The notes: generated from the sequence alone by a model not told the origin. A stretch of DNA of 64,000 bases from Bacillus infantis NRRL B-14911 (GCF_000473245.1 NC_022524.1:4565501-4629500), one strand, 5' to 3'. Shown: positions 1 to 8,724, numbered from the stretch's first letter. Numbers and translations: made by a program.

Positions 1-181
1 GGCTGACCCGTTCAGGCTCGTAGCTGCTGGCGGCACGGAGGAAAGCCTCCTGTGCAAGGTCATCCCCATCCCAGCTGTTCCGTGCGAGAAATCGGCTATA
101 GCGCTGAAGGGCGGGATACATCTCATCCGCCTTCTCCGCCAATGCCGGCACCTGGTCTGCCTCTACCTGCTTCATCACCAT
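1..181 (-). CDS. RNA polymerase sigma-70 family (ECF-like) factor, N-terminal part
   Basis: Partial: the gene starts at 181 and runs off the left edge, so only about 60 residues are visible. The translation begins MVMKQVEADQ and continues with a helical stretch ending in WDGDDLAQEAFLRA, which matches sigma region 2, where core-binding ECF factors carry a D-DL-QE-F-RA pattern. The start is supported by AAAGGAG about 10 nt upstream of ATG 181. ECF factors direct RNA polymerase to stress or envelope regulons and usually sit next to an anti-sigma gene, which would lie outside the window. The family call is fairly safe, but the regulon cannot be guessed. Confidence 0.72.
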   Translation of the reverse strand, partial: MVMKQVEADQVPALAEKADEMYPALQRYSRFLARNSWDGDDLAQEAFLRAASSYEPERVS

Positions 182-393
182 CGCTGCTCACTCCTTTTAC
201 ACATCTCTGCCCCTTAAACGGATCAGGGAGGAAGAAAAGATACGGCCATTCAAATATATTTTATGCATTTCATGAAAGAGTTCTCTAATAGTGTATTCTT
301 CAGGAAGCCGCCCCAAACCTTCCCATTTTACTTCCCAACTGTGAAAAACTGGCCAAGGCACAGCTCCCCAGGGGTCCTGAACAGTCTTCCATA

Positions 394-418
394 GAAAAAC
401 CGGGCCAGCCCGCCCGGC
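394..418 (-). terminator. Rho-independent terminator of the SDR gene
   Basis: On the minus strand, CCGGGC and GCCCGG form a 6-bp GC-rich stem with a 6-nt loop followed by TTTTT, just after the SDR stop codon at 427. The rest of 182-426 shows no gene on either strand and holds the upstream region of the sigma factor. Confidence 0.75.
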
Positions 419-426
419 AGCTTTCC

Positions 427-1326
427 TTATGAACTTACCATCGTCCCGCCGTTGATATGAAGCACCTGCCCGCTCATATAGCGGGAGTCGTCGGAGGCAA
501 GGTAAACATACGCCGGAGCCAGCTCAAACGGCTGGCCAGCCCTTTTCATCGGCGTATCTGTGCCGAATTCTGATACCTTCTTCGCAGAGAAGCTGGCGGG
601 GATGAGCGGTGTCCATATAGGACCGGGAGCTATGGCATTCACCCGGATTCCATTTTTCTCAAGCGACAATGATAAGGACCTTGTAAAGGTTACGATCGCA
701 CCTTTTGTCGAGGAATAGTCAATCAGATCTTTATGGCCTTCGTAGGCCGTAACGGACGTTGTATTGATGATGGAGCCCCCTGCCTTCATATGGGGAAGAA
801 CGGCTTTTGTTAAGTAGAAAAACGCGAAAATATTGGTTTCAAAGGTGTCGAAGAGCTGTTCCCTTGTGATATCGAGAATGCTCTTCTGCACAAATTGGAC
901 GCCATGGTTATTGACGAGGATATCGATCCTTCCGAAATGATGAAGCGTTTTTTCGACAATTTCCCGGGAAAAGTCTTCCCTTCTCATATCGCCGGCGATA
1001 AAAAGACTTTCCCCGCCAAGCTCCCGTATCCTTTCCTGTGTTTCCCTGGCATCCTGGTGCTCATTCAGGTAGACAATGACGACTTTGGCGCCTTCCTTTA
1101 CAAACGCGTAAGCCGCCGCACGGCCAATCCCGCTGTCCCCGCCGGTGATGATGGCCACCTTCCCTTTCAGTTTCCCTGACCCCCGGTAGTCCGGGTCCTC
1201 CGAAATCGGTCTTGGCACCATCTGATATTCCAGGCCGGGCTGTACATCCTGATGCTGCGGCGGGAAAGACAGCGGCTTTTCTTTGCATTCCTCTTTTTTT
1301 CCGTAATAAGGATAGACTGGATACAT
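427..1326 (-). CDS. SDR family oxidoreductase, YdaD/YhdF/YhxC type
   Basis: NAD(P)-dependent short-chain dehydrogenase of 299 aa. The coenzyme loop TGGDSGIG is at residues 61-68. The catalytic triad appears as Ser192 in NTTSVTAYEG with Tyr205 and Lys209 in YSSTKG, and the usual NNAG is NNHG at 140-143. The about 50-residue N-terminal extension, rich in Pro and Gln before the Rossmann fold, is typical of the B. subtilis YdaD/YhdF/YhxC group, some of which belong to the general stress regulon. AGGAG at 1335-1339 lies 8 nt before ATG 1326, so this start is preferred over GTG 1335. The substrate is unknown. The gene is monocistronic, with its own terminator, and diverges from atoE. Confidence 0.88.
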   Translation of the reverse strand: MYPVYPYYGKKEECKEKPLSFPPQHQDVQPGLEYQMVPRPISEDPDYRGSGKLKGKVAIITGGDSGIGRAAAYAFVKEGAKVVIVYLNEHQDARETQERIRELGGESLFIAGDMRREDFSREIVEKTLHHFGRIDILVNNHGVQFVQKSILDITREQLFDTFETNIFAFFYLTKAVLPHMKAGGSIINTTSVTAYEGHKDLIDYSSTKGAIVTFTRSLSLSLEKNGIRVNAIAPGPIWTPLIPASFSAKKVSEFGTDTPMKRAGQPFELAPAYVYLASDDSRYMSGQVLHINGGTMVSS

Positions 1327-1476
1327 GATCACCACTCCTGTTCATAGGCATATGACTATCCAGTGTATTCTGTGGATCCCCACTTGGTGAAAAGAGAAGA
1401 TTAAGGAGCAAAAGAAGGAAAAATTAGAATATTACAGAAACTATATAGGAATTGTTTTTTTAAAGGGGGAATTAAT

Positions 1477-2796
1477 ATGAAAGCTGTCGTCTCACTTTTT
1501 AACCGGATCATGCAGCGTTATTTGCCGGATCCATTCCTGTTTGTGGTGATCCTGACCTTCGCCGTTTTCGGCCTGGGGCTCATCTTTACAGAAAGCAGCC
1601 CGTATCAGATGGTCCAGTTCTGGGGAGGCGGGTTCTGGGGACTTCTGACATTCTCGATGCAGATGGTGCTCGTGCTGGTGACGGGCCATGTGCTGGCTAG
1701 CAGCCGCATTTTTAAAAAGGGCCTTGGCTCATTGGCAGGCCTGGCCAAATCTCCGGGGCAGGCCATCATCCTTGTCACTGTCATCTCCATACTCGCGAGC
1801 TTGATCAACTGGGGCTTCGGCCTTGTGATCGGTGCACTTTTTGCCAAAGAGCTGGCGAAAAAGGTCAAAAATGTAGATTACCGGCTCTTGATTGCAAGCG
1901 CATACACCGGCTTTATTGTCTGGCATGGAGGCATTTCTGGTTCGATTCCGCTGACGATTGCAACAGCCGGGCATTTTTCAGAGGACCTCATTGGCATCAT
2001 CCCGACAGACCAGACCATCTTTGCTTTTTTTAATATTGCTATTATCTTAGGCATTTTCATCATTATGCCGATTGTGAACAGAATGATGATGCCCTCCAGG
2101 GAAGACACTGTCGCGGTTGACCCTGCCCTGCTTGAGGAGGACCAGCCGGCTGCTGCCATTGAACAGGCGGCCCTGACACCGGCGGACCGCCTTGAGAACA
2201 GCAAGATCCTTTCCATGCTGATCGGCATTTTCGGGCTTGTGTTCTTATTCTATTATTTTGCTACAAACGGGTTTAAGCTCAATCTTGATATCGTAAACTT
2301 CCTGTTCCTGTTCCTGGGCATCCTGTTCCACGGGACTCCAAAGCAGTTCCTGAACGCGACAGTCAATGCCGTGAAAGGAGCCAGCGGCATCATCATCCAG
2401 TTCCCGTTCTATGCCGGGATCATGGGAATGATGACCACTTCCGGGCTTGCGGCTGTGATGTCAGAGGCATTTGTGTCCATTTCCAATGATTTCACCTTCC
2501 CATTCTTTGCCTTCCTTTCCGCCGGCCTGGTCAATTTCTTTGTCCCGTCAGGAGGCGGCCAGTGGGCCGTACAGGCGCCGGTCATGCTTGAGGCGGCACA
2601 AACGCTCGGTGTTTCGATACCAAAGACAGCCATGGCAGTCGCCTGGGGCGATGCGTGGACTAATCTGATCCAGCCATTCTGGGCACTTCCCGCCCTTGCC
2701 ATTGCCGGGCTGAAGGCCAAGGATATCATGGGTTACTGCGTGCTTGCTTTATTTGTAAGCGGTATCATTATTTCGCTGGGAATGCTTTTTCTATAA
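1477..2796 (+). CDS. atoE: Short-chain fatty acid transporter, AtoE family
   Basis: Integral membrane carrier of 439 aa with roughly 11-12 hydrophobic segments, matching the AtoE (TIGR00366) family that imports acetoacetate, butyrate and other short-chain fatty acids. Family hallmarks visible here are the N-terminal YLPDPFLFVVILT, the WGGGFWGLL segment, the NWGFGLVIGALFA helix, the GFIVWHGGISGSIPLT loop and the C-terminal FVPSGGGQWAVQAP motif. Start ATG 1477 follows AAAGGGGGA. No acetoacetate or butyrate catabolic genes flank it, so the physiological substrate is an inference from family. An intrinsic terminator follows 9 nt after the stop codon. Confidence 0.88.
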   Translation: MKAVVSLFNRIMQRYLPDPFLFVVILTFAVFGLGLIFTESSPYQMVQFWGGGFWGLLTFSMQMVLVLVTGHVLASSRIFKKGLGSLAGLAKSPGQAIILVTVISILASLINWGFGLVIGALFAKELAKKVKNVDYRLLIASAYTGFIVWHGGISGSIPLTIATAGHFSEDLIGIIPTDQTIFAFFNIAIILGIFIIMPIVNRMMMPSREDTVAVDPALLEEDQPAAAIEQAALTPADRLENSKILSMLIGIFGLVFLFYYFATNGFKLNLDIVNFLFLFLGILFHGTPKQFLNATVNAVKGASGIIIQFPFYAGIMGMMTTSGLAAVMSEAFVSISNDFTFPFFAFLSAGLVNFFVPSGGGQWAVQAPVMLEAAQTLGVSIPKTAMAVAWGDAWTNLIQPFWALPALAIAGLKAKDIMGYCVLALFVSGIIISLGMLFL

Positions 2797-2804
2797 GACT
2801 TCCG

Positions 2805-2829
2805 AAAACCCGCTCCGGCGGGTTTTTTT
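2805..2829 (+). terminator. Rho-independent terminator after atoE
   Basis: CCCGC-tccg-GCGGG hairpin followed by seven T residues, directly after the atoE stop codon. Confidence 0.85.
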
Positions 2830-2906
2830 CATGCAGCCGGTTCCTGCTTATGGGCAGAGCTGCGGCTTGGCTATAATAGACTTAAGTAATTTTTTATAAA
2901 AACAGC

Positions 2907-2937
2907 TTGCATCTCACGCTGCGTGAGGTTTTATGAT
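2907..2937 (+). promoter_or_regulatory. MerR-type promoter with palindromic operator in a 19-bp spacer
   Basis: A -35-like TTGCAT (2907-2912) and a -10-like TATGAT (2932-2937) are separated by exactly 19 bp. The spacer contains the perfect palindrome CTCACGC-T-GCGTGAG (2913-2927). An over-long spacer carrying a dyad is the hallmark of promoters activated by MerR-family proteins. It lies 30 nt upstream of the MerR gene at 2968, implying autoregulation and joint control of the overlapping ABC exporter. Confidence 0.75.
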
Positions 2938-2967
2938 AAAGACAGATAGATTAAGGGAGATGAAGAG

Positions 2968-3735
2968 ATGGCTGGCAAATACTCAATCGGTCAATTTTCA
3001 AAGAAAACCGGCACCACGATCAGGACACTCCATTATTACGATGAAATCGGCCTCCTGGAGCCAACCGAAATAACAGATTCAGGGCGCCGCTATTATTCCG
3101 ACCCTGATTTCACCGTGCTCCAGCGGATTGTGACACTGAAATACCTCGGCTATTCCCTCGAGCAGATCAAAGGGATGCTCCAGAATGAAAAATGGAGCCT
3201 GAAGGATTCTCTTGCCTTTCAAAGAGCGGAGATGATCCGTAAGAAGGAAGAAGTCGAAGGGGTCATCCGGGCTTTGGACCGGGCGCTCTATGTAATGGAG
3301 GATCAAAACGAGGTGGATGCTGGCATCTTCATTTCGCTCATCAACACCATCCACCGGGAGGATGAACAGAAAGAATGGCTGAAGAGCTTCCTCCCGGAGG
3401 AAAGAGTAGATTCGATTTACGCCATTCCCGAGGAGAAACAGCGGGAATATGAAAGCAGATGGGTTTCCATTTCAATGGGCTTGAAGGAGCTTGCTGGTTC
3501 AGACCCTGCTAGCGGGGAAGTTCAGGCTTTAATTGAGGCCATGATGGAGATAGTCGATGAAATCTCGGGAAACGATCCTTCGCTTCTGAAAGAAATCAGT
3601 TCGGTGGATTTAAGCGATGAGGATGACGGCGGTCTTTTTCATATCCCCTTCTCCCCTGAGGAGGAAGAATGGCTTGCAGCTGCACTCGGTCTGTATCTGG
3701 AGCAGAAAGGAATGAATGTTGATGACGAAAAATGA
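2968..3735 (+). CDS. MerR family transcriptional regulator (TipA-like)
   Basis: Regulator of 255 aa. Residues 1-70 form the MerR winged helix (YSIGQFSKKTGTTIRTLHYYDEIGLL), followed by the dimerisation coiled coil around 75-120. The C-terminal domain of about 130 residues is acidic and helical, resembling the TipAS-type ligand domain that binds drugs or peptides. Start ATG 2968 follows AAGGGAGATG. Its 3' end overlaps the start of the ABC exporter by about 20 nt. With the MerR-type promoter just upstream, the simplest model is drug-responsive activation of its own gene and the exporter. The ligand is unknown. Confidence 0.88.
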   Translation: MAGKYSIGQFSKKTGTTIRTLHYYDEIGLLEPTEITDSGRRYYSDPDFTVLQRIVTLKYLGYSLEQIKGMLQNEKWSLKDSLAFQRAEMIRKKEEVEGVIRALDRALYVMEDQNEVDAGIFISLINTIHREDEQKEWLKSFLPEERVDSIYAIPEEKQREYESRWVSISMGLKELAGSDPASGEVQALIEAMMEIVDEISGNDPSLLKEISSVDLSDEDDGGLFHIPFSPEEEEWLAAALGLYLEQKGMNVDDEK

Positions 3736-5488
3736 GGATCCTGCAATCAAAAAAGGCAGCTGGAAAGCTTTCTGGGGTCTGCTGAAGGACTCCAAGCCCC
3801 CGCGCTGGATCCTGCTGTCGGCCATCATTCTCAGCATCCTGGAAACCGGTGCCGGGCTGATCGTCCCCCTTTTCACCAAGTCGATGGTCGACCAGCTTGC
3901 CGCATCTTCTTTGGAGATGAGCGTCGTGCTCCTCCTGGCGGGTGCCTTTATCATCCAGACTGTATCTTCCGGGTTTTCTTACTATTTCCTCAGCTATATC
4001 GGGGAAGCAGTTGTAGCGTCCATCAGGAGGAAGCTTTGGGGACAGATTCTTCATCTGCCGGTCCCTTTCTTTGACCAGCAGCAGTCAGGTGAAACGATGA
4101 GCCGGGTCACTCAGGACACAAATATTGTCAAAAACCTCATTACCCAGCATTTGATTTCATTCCTGACCGGAATTATTTCCATCATCGGCTCCGTGATCAT
4201 CCTTCTGCTGATCGACTGGAAAATGACTCTTGTGATGATCATTGCTGTACCGCTGGCCATTGCTATGATTATGCCGCTGGGGCAGAAGATGTATAAGATT
4301 TCAAGAGCAACCCAGGATGAAATGGCGAGTTTTTCTGGCAATCTCGGACGGGTTCTTGCAGATATCCGCCTCGTCAAAGCCTATCATGCTGAAAAAGCAG
4401 AGCAGGAGAGCGGCGACAAGGGAATACGCCACCTATTCCAGTTCGGGATGAGGGAAGCGAAAATCCAGGCAGTCATTTCCCCCTTCATGACCTTCATCAT
4501 GATGTTTGTGCTCGTCATCCTGATCGGCTATGGCGGTGTACGCGTTGCTTCTGGCGCCCTGTCAGCAGGCTCGCTCGTCGCCATAATCATTTATATGTTC
4601 CAGATTGTAGTTCCTTTCAGCCAGATGGCATCCTTCTTTACAGCCTTCCAGAAGGCTGTCGGGGCAACAGAAAGAATCCAGCATATATTTGACACCGAAA
4701 AGGAAGTGGATAAAGGCACGGAGGCTGTGGCCAATCCAAGCCAGGATATCACTTTTGAGAAGGTGAGCTTCGCCTACAAAGAGAAGGAGATCCTTGGCGG
4801 GGCCTCACTGACTGTACCTGCCGGAAAGACCACGGCCATCGTCGGCCCGAGCGGAGGCGGAAAGACCACCCTGTTCGCCCTGCTGGAGCGCTTCTACCTC
4901 CCGCAGACAGGCCGGATCCTGCTCGGCGGTCAGGACATCAGCTCCTTCCGCCTCCATGCATGGCGGTCATCAATCGGTTATGTTTCACAGGAAAGCCCGA
5001 TCATGTCAGGCACCATCCGCGATAATATTGCCTATGGAATGGAGCGGGAGGTACTGGATAAGGAAATTGAAAGAGCAGCGGAGCTCGCCAATGCTTCGGA
5101 ATTCATCGATGCCCTGCCTGATGGATTCGACACACAGGTCGGTGAGCGCGGCATCAAGCTTTCCGGTGGCCAAAGGCAGCGGATTGCCATTGCCAGGGCG
5201 CTGATCCGCAATCCCCGCATCCTGCTGCTTGATGAAGCTACATCCAATCTCGACAGCACATCAGAGCATCTTGTCCAGAAAGCACTGGAGCATCTGATGG
5301 AGGGCCGCACCACCCTTGTGATTGCCCACCGGCTCTCCACTGTCGTGGATGCCGATCAGATTGCCGTACTTGAAAACGGAAGCATTACCGGGACCGGCAC
5401 ACACCGGGAACTGTATGAAAAACATTCTTTATACAGGGAGCTCGCAGAGCAGCAGCTGTCAGACCGCTCTGCCGCCTCAGGAGGCTGA
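3716..5488 (+). CDS. BmrA/LmrA-like multidrug ABC exporter (fused TMD-NBD)
   Basis: Half-transporter of 590 aa, close to the 589 aa of B. subtilis BmrA. Residues 1-310 form a six-helix exporter membrane domain. The nucleotide-binding domain follows, with Walker A GPSGGGKTT near 377, signature LSGGQRQR near 481, Walker B ILLLDEA near 501 and the H-loop in TTLVIAHRLS. It should act as a homodimer expelling hydrophobic drugs across the cytoplasmic membrane. The start is ambiguous: ATG 3716, TTG 3719 and ATG 3722 are all in frame and AAAGGA at 3706-3711 fits the latter two best. The gene overlaps the MerR gene, suggesting translational coupling. The substrate range is not predictable from sequence. 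Confidence 0.88.
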   Translation: MLMTKNEDPAIKKGSWKAFWGLLKDSKPPRWILLSAIILSILETGAGLIVPLFTKSMVDQLAASSLEMSVVLLLAGAFIIQTVSSGFSYYFLSYIGEAVVASIRRKLWGQILHLPVPFFDQQQSGETMSRVTQDTNIVKNLITQHLISFLTGIISIIGSVIILLLIDWKMTLVMIIAVPLAIAMIMPLGQKMYKISRATQDEMASFSGNLGRVLADIRLVKAYHAEKAEQESGDKGIRHLFQFGMREAKIQAVISPFMTFIMMFVLVILIGYGGVRVASGALSAGSLVAIIIYMFQIVVPFSQMASFFTAFQKAVGATERIQHIFDTEKEVDKGTEAVANPSQDITFEKVSFAYKEKEILGGASLTVPAGKTTAIVGPSGGGKTTLFALLERFYLPQTGRILLGGQDISSFRLHAWRSSIGYVSQESPIMSGTIRDNIAYGMEREVLDKEIERAAELANASEFIDALPDGFDTQVGERGIKLSGGQRQRIAIARALIRNPRILLLDEATSNLDSTSEHLVQKALEHLMEGRTTLVIAHRLSTVVDADQIAVLENGSITGTGTHRELYEKHSLYRELAEQQLSDRSAASGG

Positions 5489-5650
5489 CTTTTCAGGTCA
5501 GTCTCTTTCCTTATAAATATATTTCTTTGGGAAAAAGGTTTAAAAACAAGGGAATCCGTGGAATTTAAGAGAAGTGGGTTGGCAATTCATACAGGATGAA
5601 TTAAAATAACCTTTGTCTTATAAATATAAATTGTATTAAGGGTGAATGTT

Positions 5651-7012
5651 TTGATAGAATCTGCAGCGAGGAAAAAAGCATCAGGAAAAAGCTTTATGCT
5701 CTTCCTCATTCCTTCATTAATCGGCATCAGTTTATTTATGCTTCCTATTTCTTATAAAGGCGAAGTGACCATTCCTATCGCCATCTTATCGGGCCTTGTC
5801 CAGGACCTTCTAACAGCCTATCTGCCGGCCATCATGACCGTGATCATTTTTCTGACTTTTGCAGGCACACTGCTGGCAAAGCTTGTAAAGCCCGCCTTCA
5901 TCCGCAGAAGCGCGTTTTTCACTGCCCTGTTCGATGTTCCGGCGATCTGGTTTGCCGCAAGAGTGCTCGGCGCCATCTTTGCATTAATGACTTTTTACCA
6001 GATCGGCCCTGAATGGGTATGGTCTGAGAATACAGGAGGGCTTCTGCTTTACGATCTCCTTCCGGTCTTATTCTCGGTATTTTTATTCGCTGGTTTATTC
6101 CTGCCCCTGCTTTTGAACTTTGGGCTGCTCGAGCTTTTCGGCTCCCTCCTGACGAAAGTGATGAGGCCCTTGTTCAGGCTGCCGGGCCGCTCTTCGGTTG
6201 ACTGTGCGGCATCCTGGCTTGGCGATGGCACGATCGGTGTCCTTTTGACAAGCAAGCAGTATGAGGAAGGTTTTTATACAAAGAGGGAAGCGGCTGTCAT
6301 CGGCACGACCTTCTCTGTTGTCTCCATTACCTTCAGCCTTGTTGTTATCTCCCAGGTGGATTTGGGGAGCTATTTTGTTCCATTCTATCTGACCGTCCTC
6401 ATAGCCGGGATTGTGGCAGCCCTTATCTGTTCGAGAATTCCGCCGTTGTCGACCAAGCCTGACACCTATGTTACAGAGGATGCTCCCCAGCTTGATGAAA
6501 CGATTCCGGAAGGCTATACACCTCTTAGCTGGGGTATAACACAGGCAACAGCCAAAGCGGCAACAAACCGCGGCATCAAACAATTCTTTGAACAGGGTGC
6601 GAAAAATATCCTCGATATGTGGATGGGTGTGGCGCCGATCGTCATGGCGCTCGGCACATTGGCGCTGATTGTAGCGGAATTCACGCCGATCTTCAAGGTG
6701 GCTGGTATGCCGTTCATCCCGCTCCTGGAGCTTATGCAGGTGCCTGAGGCGAAAGCAGCATCAGAGACGCTTGTAGTCGGATTTGCCGATATGTTCCTGC
6801 CTTCTGTTATCGGAAGCGGGATTGAGAGCGAGATGACCCGCTTTATCGTCGCCTGTACGTCCGTTACACAGCTGATTTATATGTCAGAAGTCGGCGGACT
6901 CCTGCTTGGAAGCAAGATCCCTGTCTCCCTGAAAGACCTGATCATCATTTTCCTTGAACGGACCATCATTACCCTGCCGGTCATCGTGCTGGCAGCGCAT
7001 CTTATTTTTTAA
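5651..7012 (+). CDS. YjiH family membrane protein with nucleoside-recognition (Gate) domains
   Basis: Polytopic membrane protein of about 453 aa with roughly 10-11 hydrophobic segments. The pattern of LAKLVKPAFIRRS, WLGDGTIGVLLTSKQYEEGFYTKREAAVIGTTFS and the late VGFADMFLPSVIGSGIESEMTRF is typical of YjiH-type proteins, which carry the Gate (nucleoside-recognition) fold. The family function is unresolved. Transport of a nucleoside-like or other small solute is often proposed but not shown. AAGGGTGA at 5638-5645 is best spaced for TTG 5651, and GTG 5642 in the same frame is the alternative. The gene is monocistronic, followed by a strong terminator. Confidence 0.78.
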   Translation: MIESAARKKASGKSFMLFLIPSLIGISLFMLPISYKGEVTIPIAILSGLVQDLLTAYLPAIMTVIIFLTFAGTLLAKLVKPAFIRRSAFFTALFDVPAIWFAARVLGAIFALMTFYQIGPEWVWSENTGGLLLYDLLPVLFSVFLFAGLFLPLLLNFGLLELFGSLLTKVMRPLFRLPGRSSVDCAASWLGDGTIGVLLTSKQYEEGFYTKREAAVIGTTFSVVSITFSLVVISQVDLGSYFVPFYLTVLIAGIVAALICSRIPPLSTKPDTYVTEDAPQLDETIPEGYTPLSWGITQATAKAATNRGIKQFFEQGAKNILDMWMGVAPIVMALGTLALIVAEFTPIFKVAGMPFIPLLELMQVPEAKAASETLVVGFADMFLPSVIGSGIESEMTRFIVACTSVTQLIYMSEVGGLLLGSKIPVSLKDLIIIFLERTIITLPVIVLAAHLIF

Positions 7013-7020
7013 CGAAGCGA

Positions 7021-7056
7021 AGACCCCTTCAGGATGGCTGAAGGGGTCTTTTTTTT
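7021..7056 (+). terminator. Rho-independent terminator after the YjiH-like gene
   Basis: AGACCCCTTCAG and CTGAAGGGGTCT form a 12-bp perfect stem around GATGG, followed by eight T residues. Confidence 0.93.
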
Positions 7057-7069
7057 AGGCAATCTTTTC

Positions 7070-7579
7070 TCAGGTGCAGCGGAAGGAGCGGATCCGGCTG
7101 GTATCTGTGCCGTAATACTCCCAGCGGAATCCTCTCCACCTCCAGCCGGCGACAGAAGTCCTGCCGACGAATGTTGGATAGAACCAGAAGCTTCTGCCGT
7201 TATTCAGCCATAAGTAGGTGAACCGATATAAGCAGCCTCTGATGGCGCCGGGATCGACGGCAAAGACGGAGGCAGACTGTGTCTGGAGTTCAGGCGTAAA
7301 GGATGGAGGCGGGCTGCTTGGCGGTCCTCCCGCCTGCCCCTGGGCTTCTCCTCCACCAGGGAATCCTGGCTGGCCTCCTCCACCTGGAAACCCGGGCTGG
7401 CCTCCGCCTCCCGGAAAGCCTGGCTGGCCAGGGAATGGCGTCCCTCCTGGAAAACCTGGCGGAAATGGAATGCCCGGTTGGCCCCCGCCACCTGGGAATA
7501 CATTAAATCTTTCCGGTGTCTGCTGCAGGTCTGCCTGAGGCAAAGGATAGTACAGTCCTTGATAAGGGTAATAATTCAA
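7070..7579 (-). CDS. Collagen-like Gly/Pro-rich surface or spore-coat-like protein
   Basis: Protein of 169 aa with no recognised enzyme domain. It has a Tyr/Pro-rich N-terminus (MNYYPYQGLYYPLPQ), then a repeat block at about residues 30-78 in which GQPGFPGGG recurs in tandem, giving a Gly-x-Pro collagen-like texture. A compact aromatic C-terminal domain of about 65 residues (WLNNGRSFWFYPTFVGRTS, WRWRGFRWEYYGTD) carries two Cys residues, one near the end. There is no signal peptide. The start is TTG 7579, with GGGGAA 7 nt upstream on the minus strand. Such small Gly/Pro-rich proteins are common in Bacillus spores, but a coat role is inference. The aromatic domain is probably a conserved Bacillaceae family of unknown function. 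Confidence 0.72.
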   Translation of the reverse strand: MNYYPYQGLYYPLPQADLQQTPERFNVFPGGGGQPGIPFPPGFPGGTPFPGQPGFPGGGGQPGFPGGGGQPGFPGGGEAQGQAGGPPSSPPPSFTPELQTQSASVFAVDPGAIRGCLYRFTYLWLNNGRSFWFYPTFVGRTSVAGWRWRGFRWEYYGTDTSRIRSFRCT

Positions 7580-7605
7580 TGAGTCGTTCCCCTTTCTGCT
7601 TTCAG

Positions 7606-8724
7606 TTAGTCGGCATAGATCGGATGGGGAGTTTCAACACGGAGAATCTTCTCCTCAATCCTGCCGCGGATCGTGTCCACAATTGTATAATCCATGGCTT
7701 CTGAATAAATCTTCTCCAATTCATCATTCAGCCGCTTGGCGTCTGACAGACAGCCTGTTGCCTCTGTCATCTTCGTTTTATATTTAGCGGCGATTTCTTT
7801 GATTTCTTCAGCAAAAATTTCATCCGTCCCTGGGGCGATCAGCTGTTCATACATATCAATGATTTCATCCCCATCCCTGCTCGGGAAATATTCATGAGGG
7901 GCCGTACTGTCGAAGATGGCAAGGCCAAGCTCACGGATAATCAGCATGTCAAGGCTATTGGGATCAAATCCGCAATGATAGACTTCGATGTCAAAACCGC
8001 GCTTTTCAGCTTCGGCAGCCAGCTTTTTCAAAAGCGTTGACTTGCCTGAGCCGGGACGGCCTTTGATGAAGTAACGCTTATGGATATCAAGAGTCAGGTT
8101 CGGGATGCAGTCTACCGCTCCATTTGGTGTAGCAGCACCCAAAAATCTATGCTTGACGGAAGAGATCTTATTCAGGGTCATTTTGCCGAAAAATACCTGT
8201 GTCAGCTTTGAAGTAAGCTGGTTCGCTTTCTGAAAGTCCATGCTGTCGATATAGAATTTCTCCCAGTCATCATGGATTTTCAATGCCTCTGCAAAGGTAC
8301 TGTATGCCTGTTTATAGAAGGCTTCGATCTTGCTGTTGAGCCTGAGTATTTTCCCTTTCTGAGTGGCCAGCTGGGCAGAATCCCACGCTTCCCCAAGGTT
8401 GACATACTCTTCTATGGCCCCCGGCGCTTTCGGTTCAATCACCTGCGGCGCAGTGCCGTCTACAATTCCAATCTTCAAAGCTGGGATGATCACACCGCTG
8501 ACAGAGTCATTGTCCGATGGACTGTGGATGAGCTCAATGTTAAAGCCTTTATCAAGCCATTTAGAGCCGATTCCTTTCATGAGTGTTGATTTCCCGGTAC
8601 CTGGTCCGCCCTTAAGTATAAATAAACGCGATAAATCCTGAAGATTGGATTCATATAGACTGTGGAAGCCTCTTGCGGTATTGCCGCCTGCAAAATAGTC
8701 GATAATTTTTCCTGCCACATTCAC
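7606..8724 (-). CDS. PRK06851-type protein with two P-loop NTPase domains
   Basis: Protein of 372 aa built from two related P-loop halves. The first Walker A is GGPGTGKST near residues 39-47 and the second is GRPGSGKST near 222-230, each after a short beta strand (RLFILK, RYFIKG). The halves share motifs such as FNIELIHSPSDNDS and FDIEVYHCGFDPNS, pointing to an internal duplication. Long helical insertions (110-165 and the last 70 residues) follow each core. It corresponds to the PRK06851 family of Firmicutes ATPases whose function is not known to me. It is monocistronic and transcribed leftward towards the Gly/Pro-rich gene, which lies 26 nt downstream, so they could be co-transcribed. Confidence 0.75.
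   Translation of the reverse strand: MNVAGKIIDYFAGGNTARGFHSLYESNLQDLSRLFILKGGPGTGKSTLMKGIGSKWLDKGFNIELIHSPSDNDSVSGVIIPALKIGIVDGTAPQVIEPKAPGAIEEYVNLGEAWDSAQLATQKGKILRLNSKIEAFYKQAYSTFAEALKIHDDWEKFYIDSMDFQKANQLTSKLTQVFFGKMTLNKISSVKHRFLGAATPNGAVDCIPNLTLDIHKRYFIKGRPGSGKSTLLKKLAAEAEKRGFDIEVYHCGFDPNSLDMLIIRELGLAIFDSTAPHEYFPSRDGDEIIDMYEQLIAPGTDEIFAEEIKEIAAKYKTKMTEATGCLSDAKRLNDELEKIYSEAMDYTIVDTIRGRIEEKILRVETPHPIYAD

Noticed and set aside
7340-7450. Tandem DNA repeats that could suggest a CRISPR or minisatellite
   Set aside because: The repeats are in frame, of 9-codon type, without unique spacers or cas genes. They encode GQPGFPGGG.
7218-7538. Plus-strand Pro/Gly-rich open frame of 106 codons opposite the collagen-like gene
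   Set aside because: It is the complement of the Gly/Pro repeats, has no ribosome site, and the minus-strand frame has a proper start and a non-repetitive conserved-looking tail.
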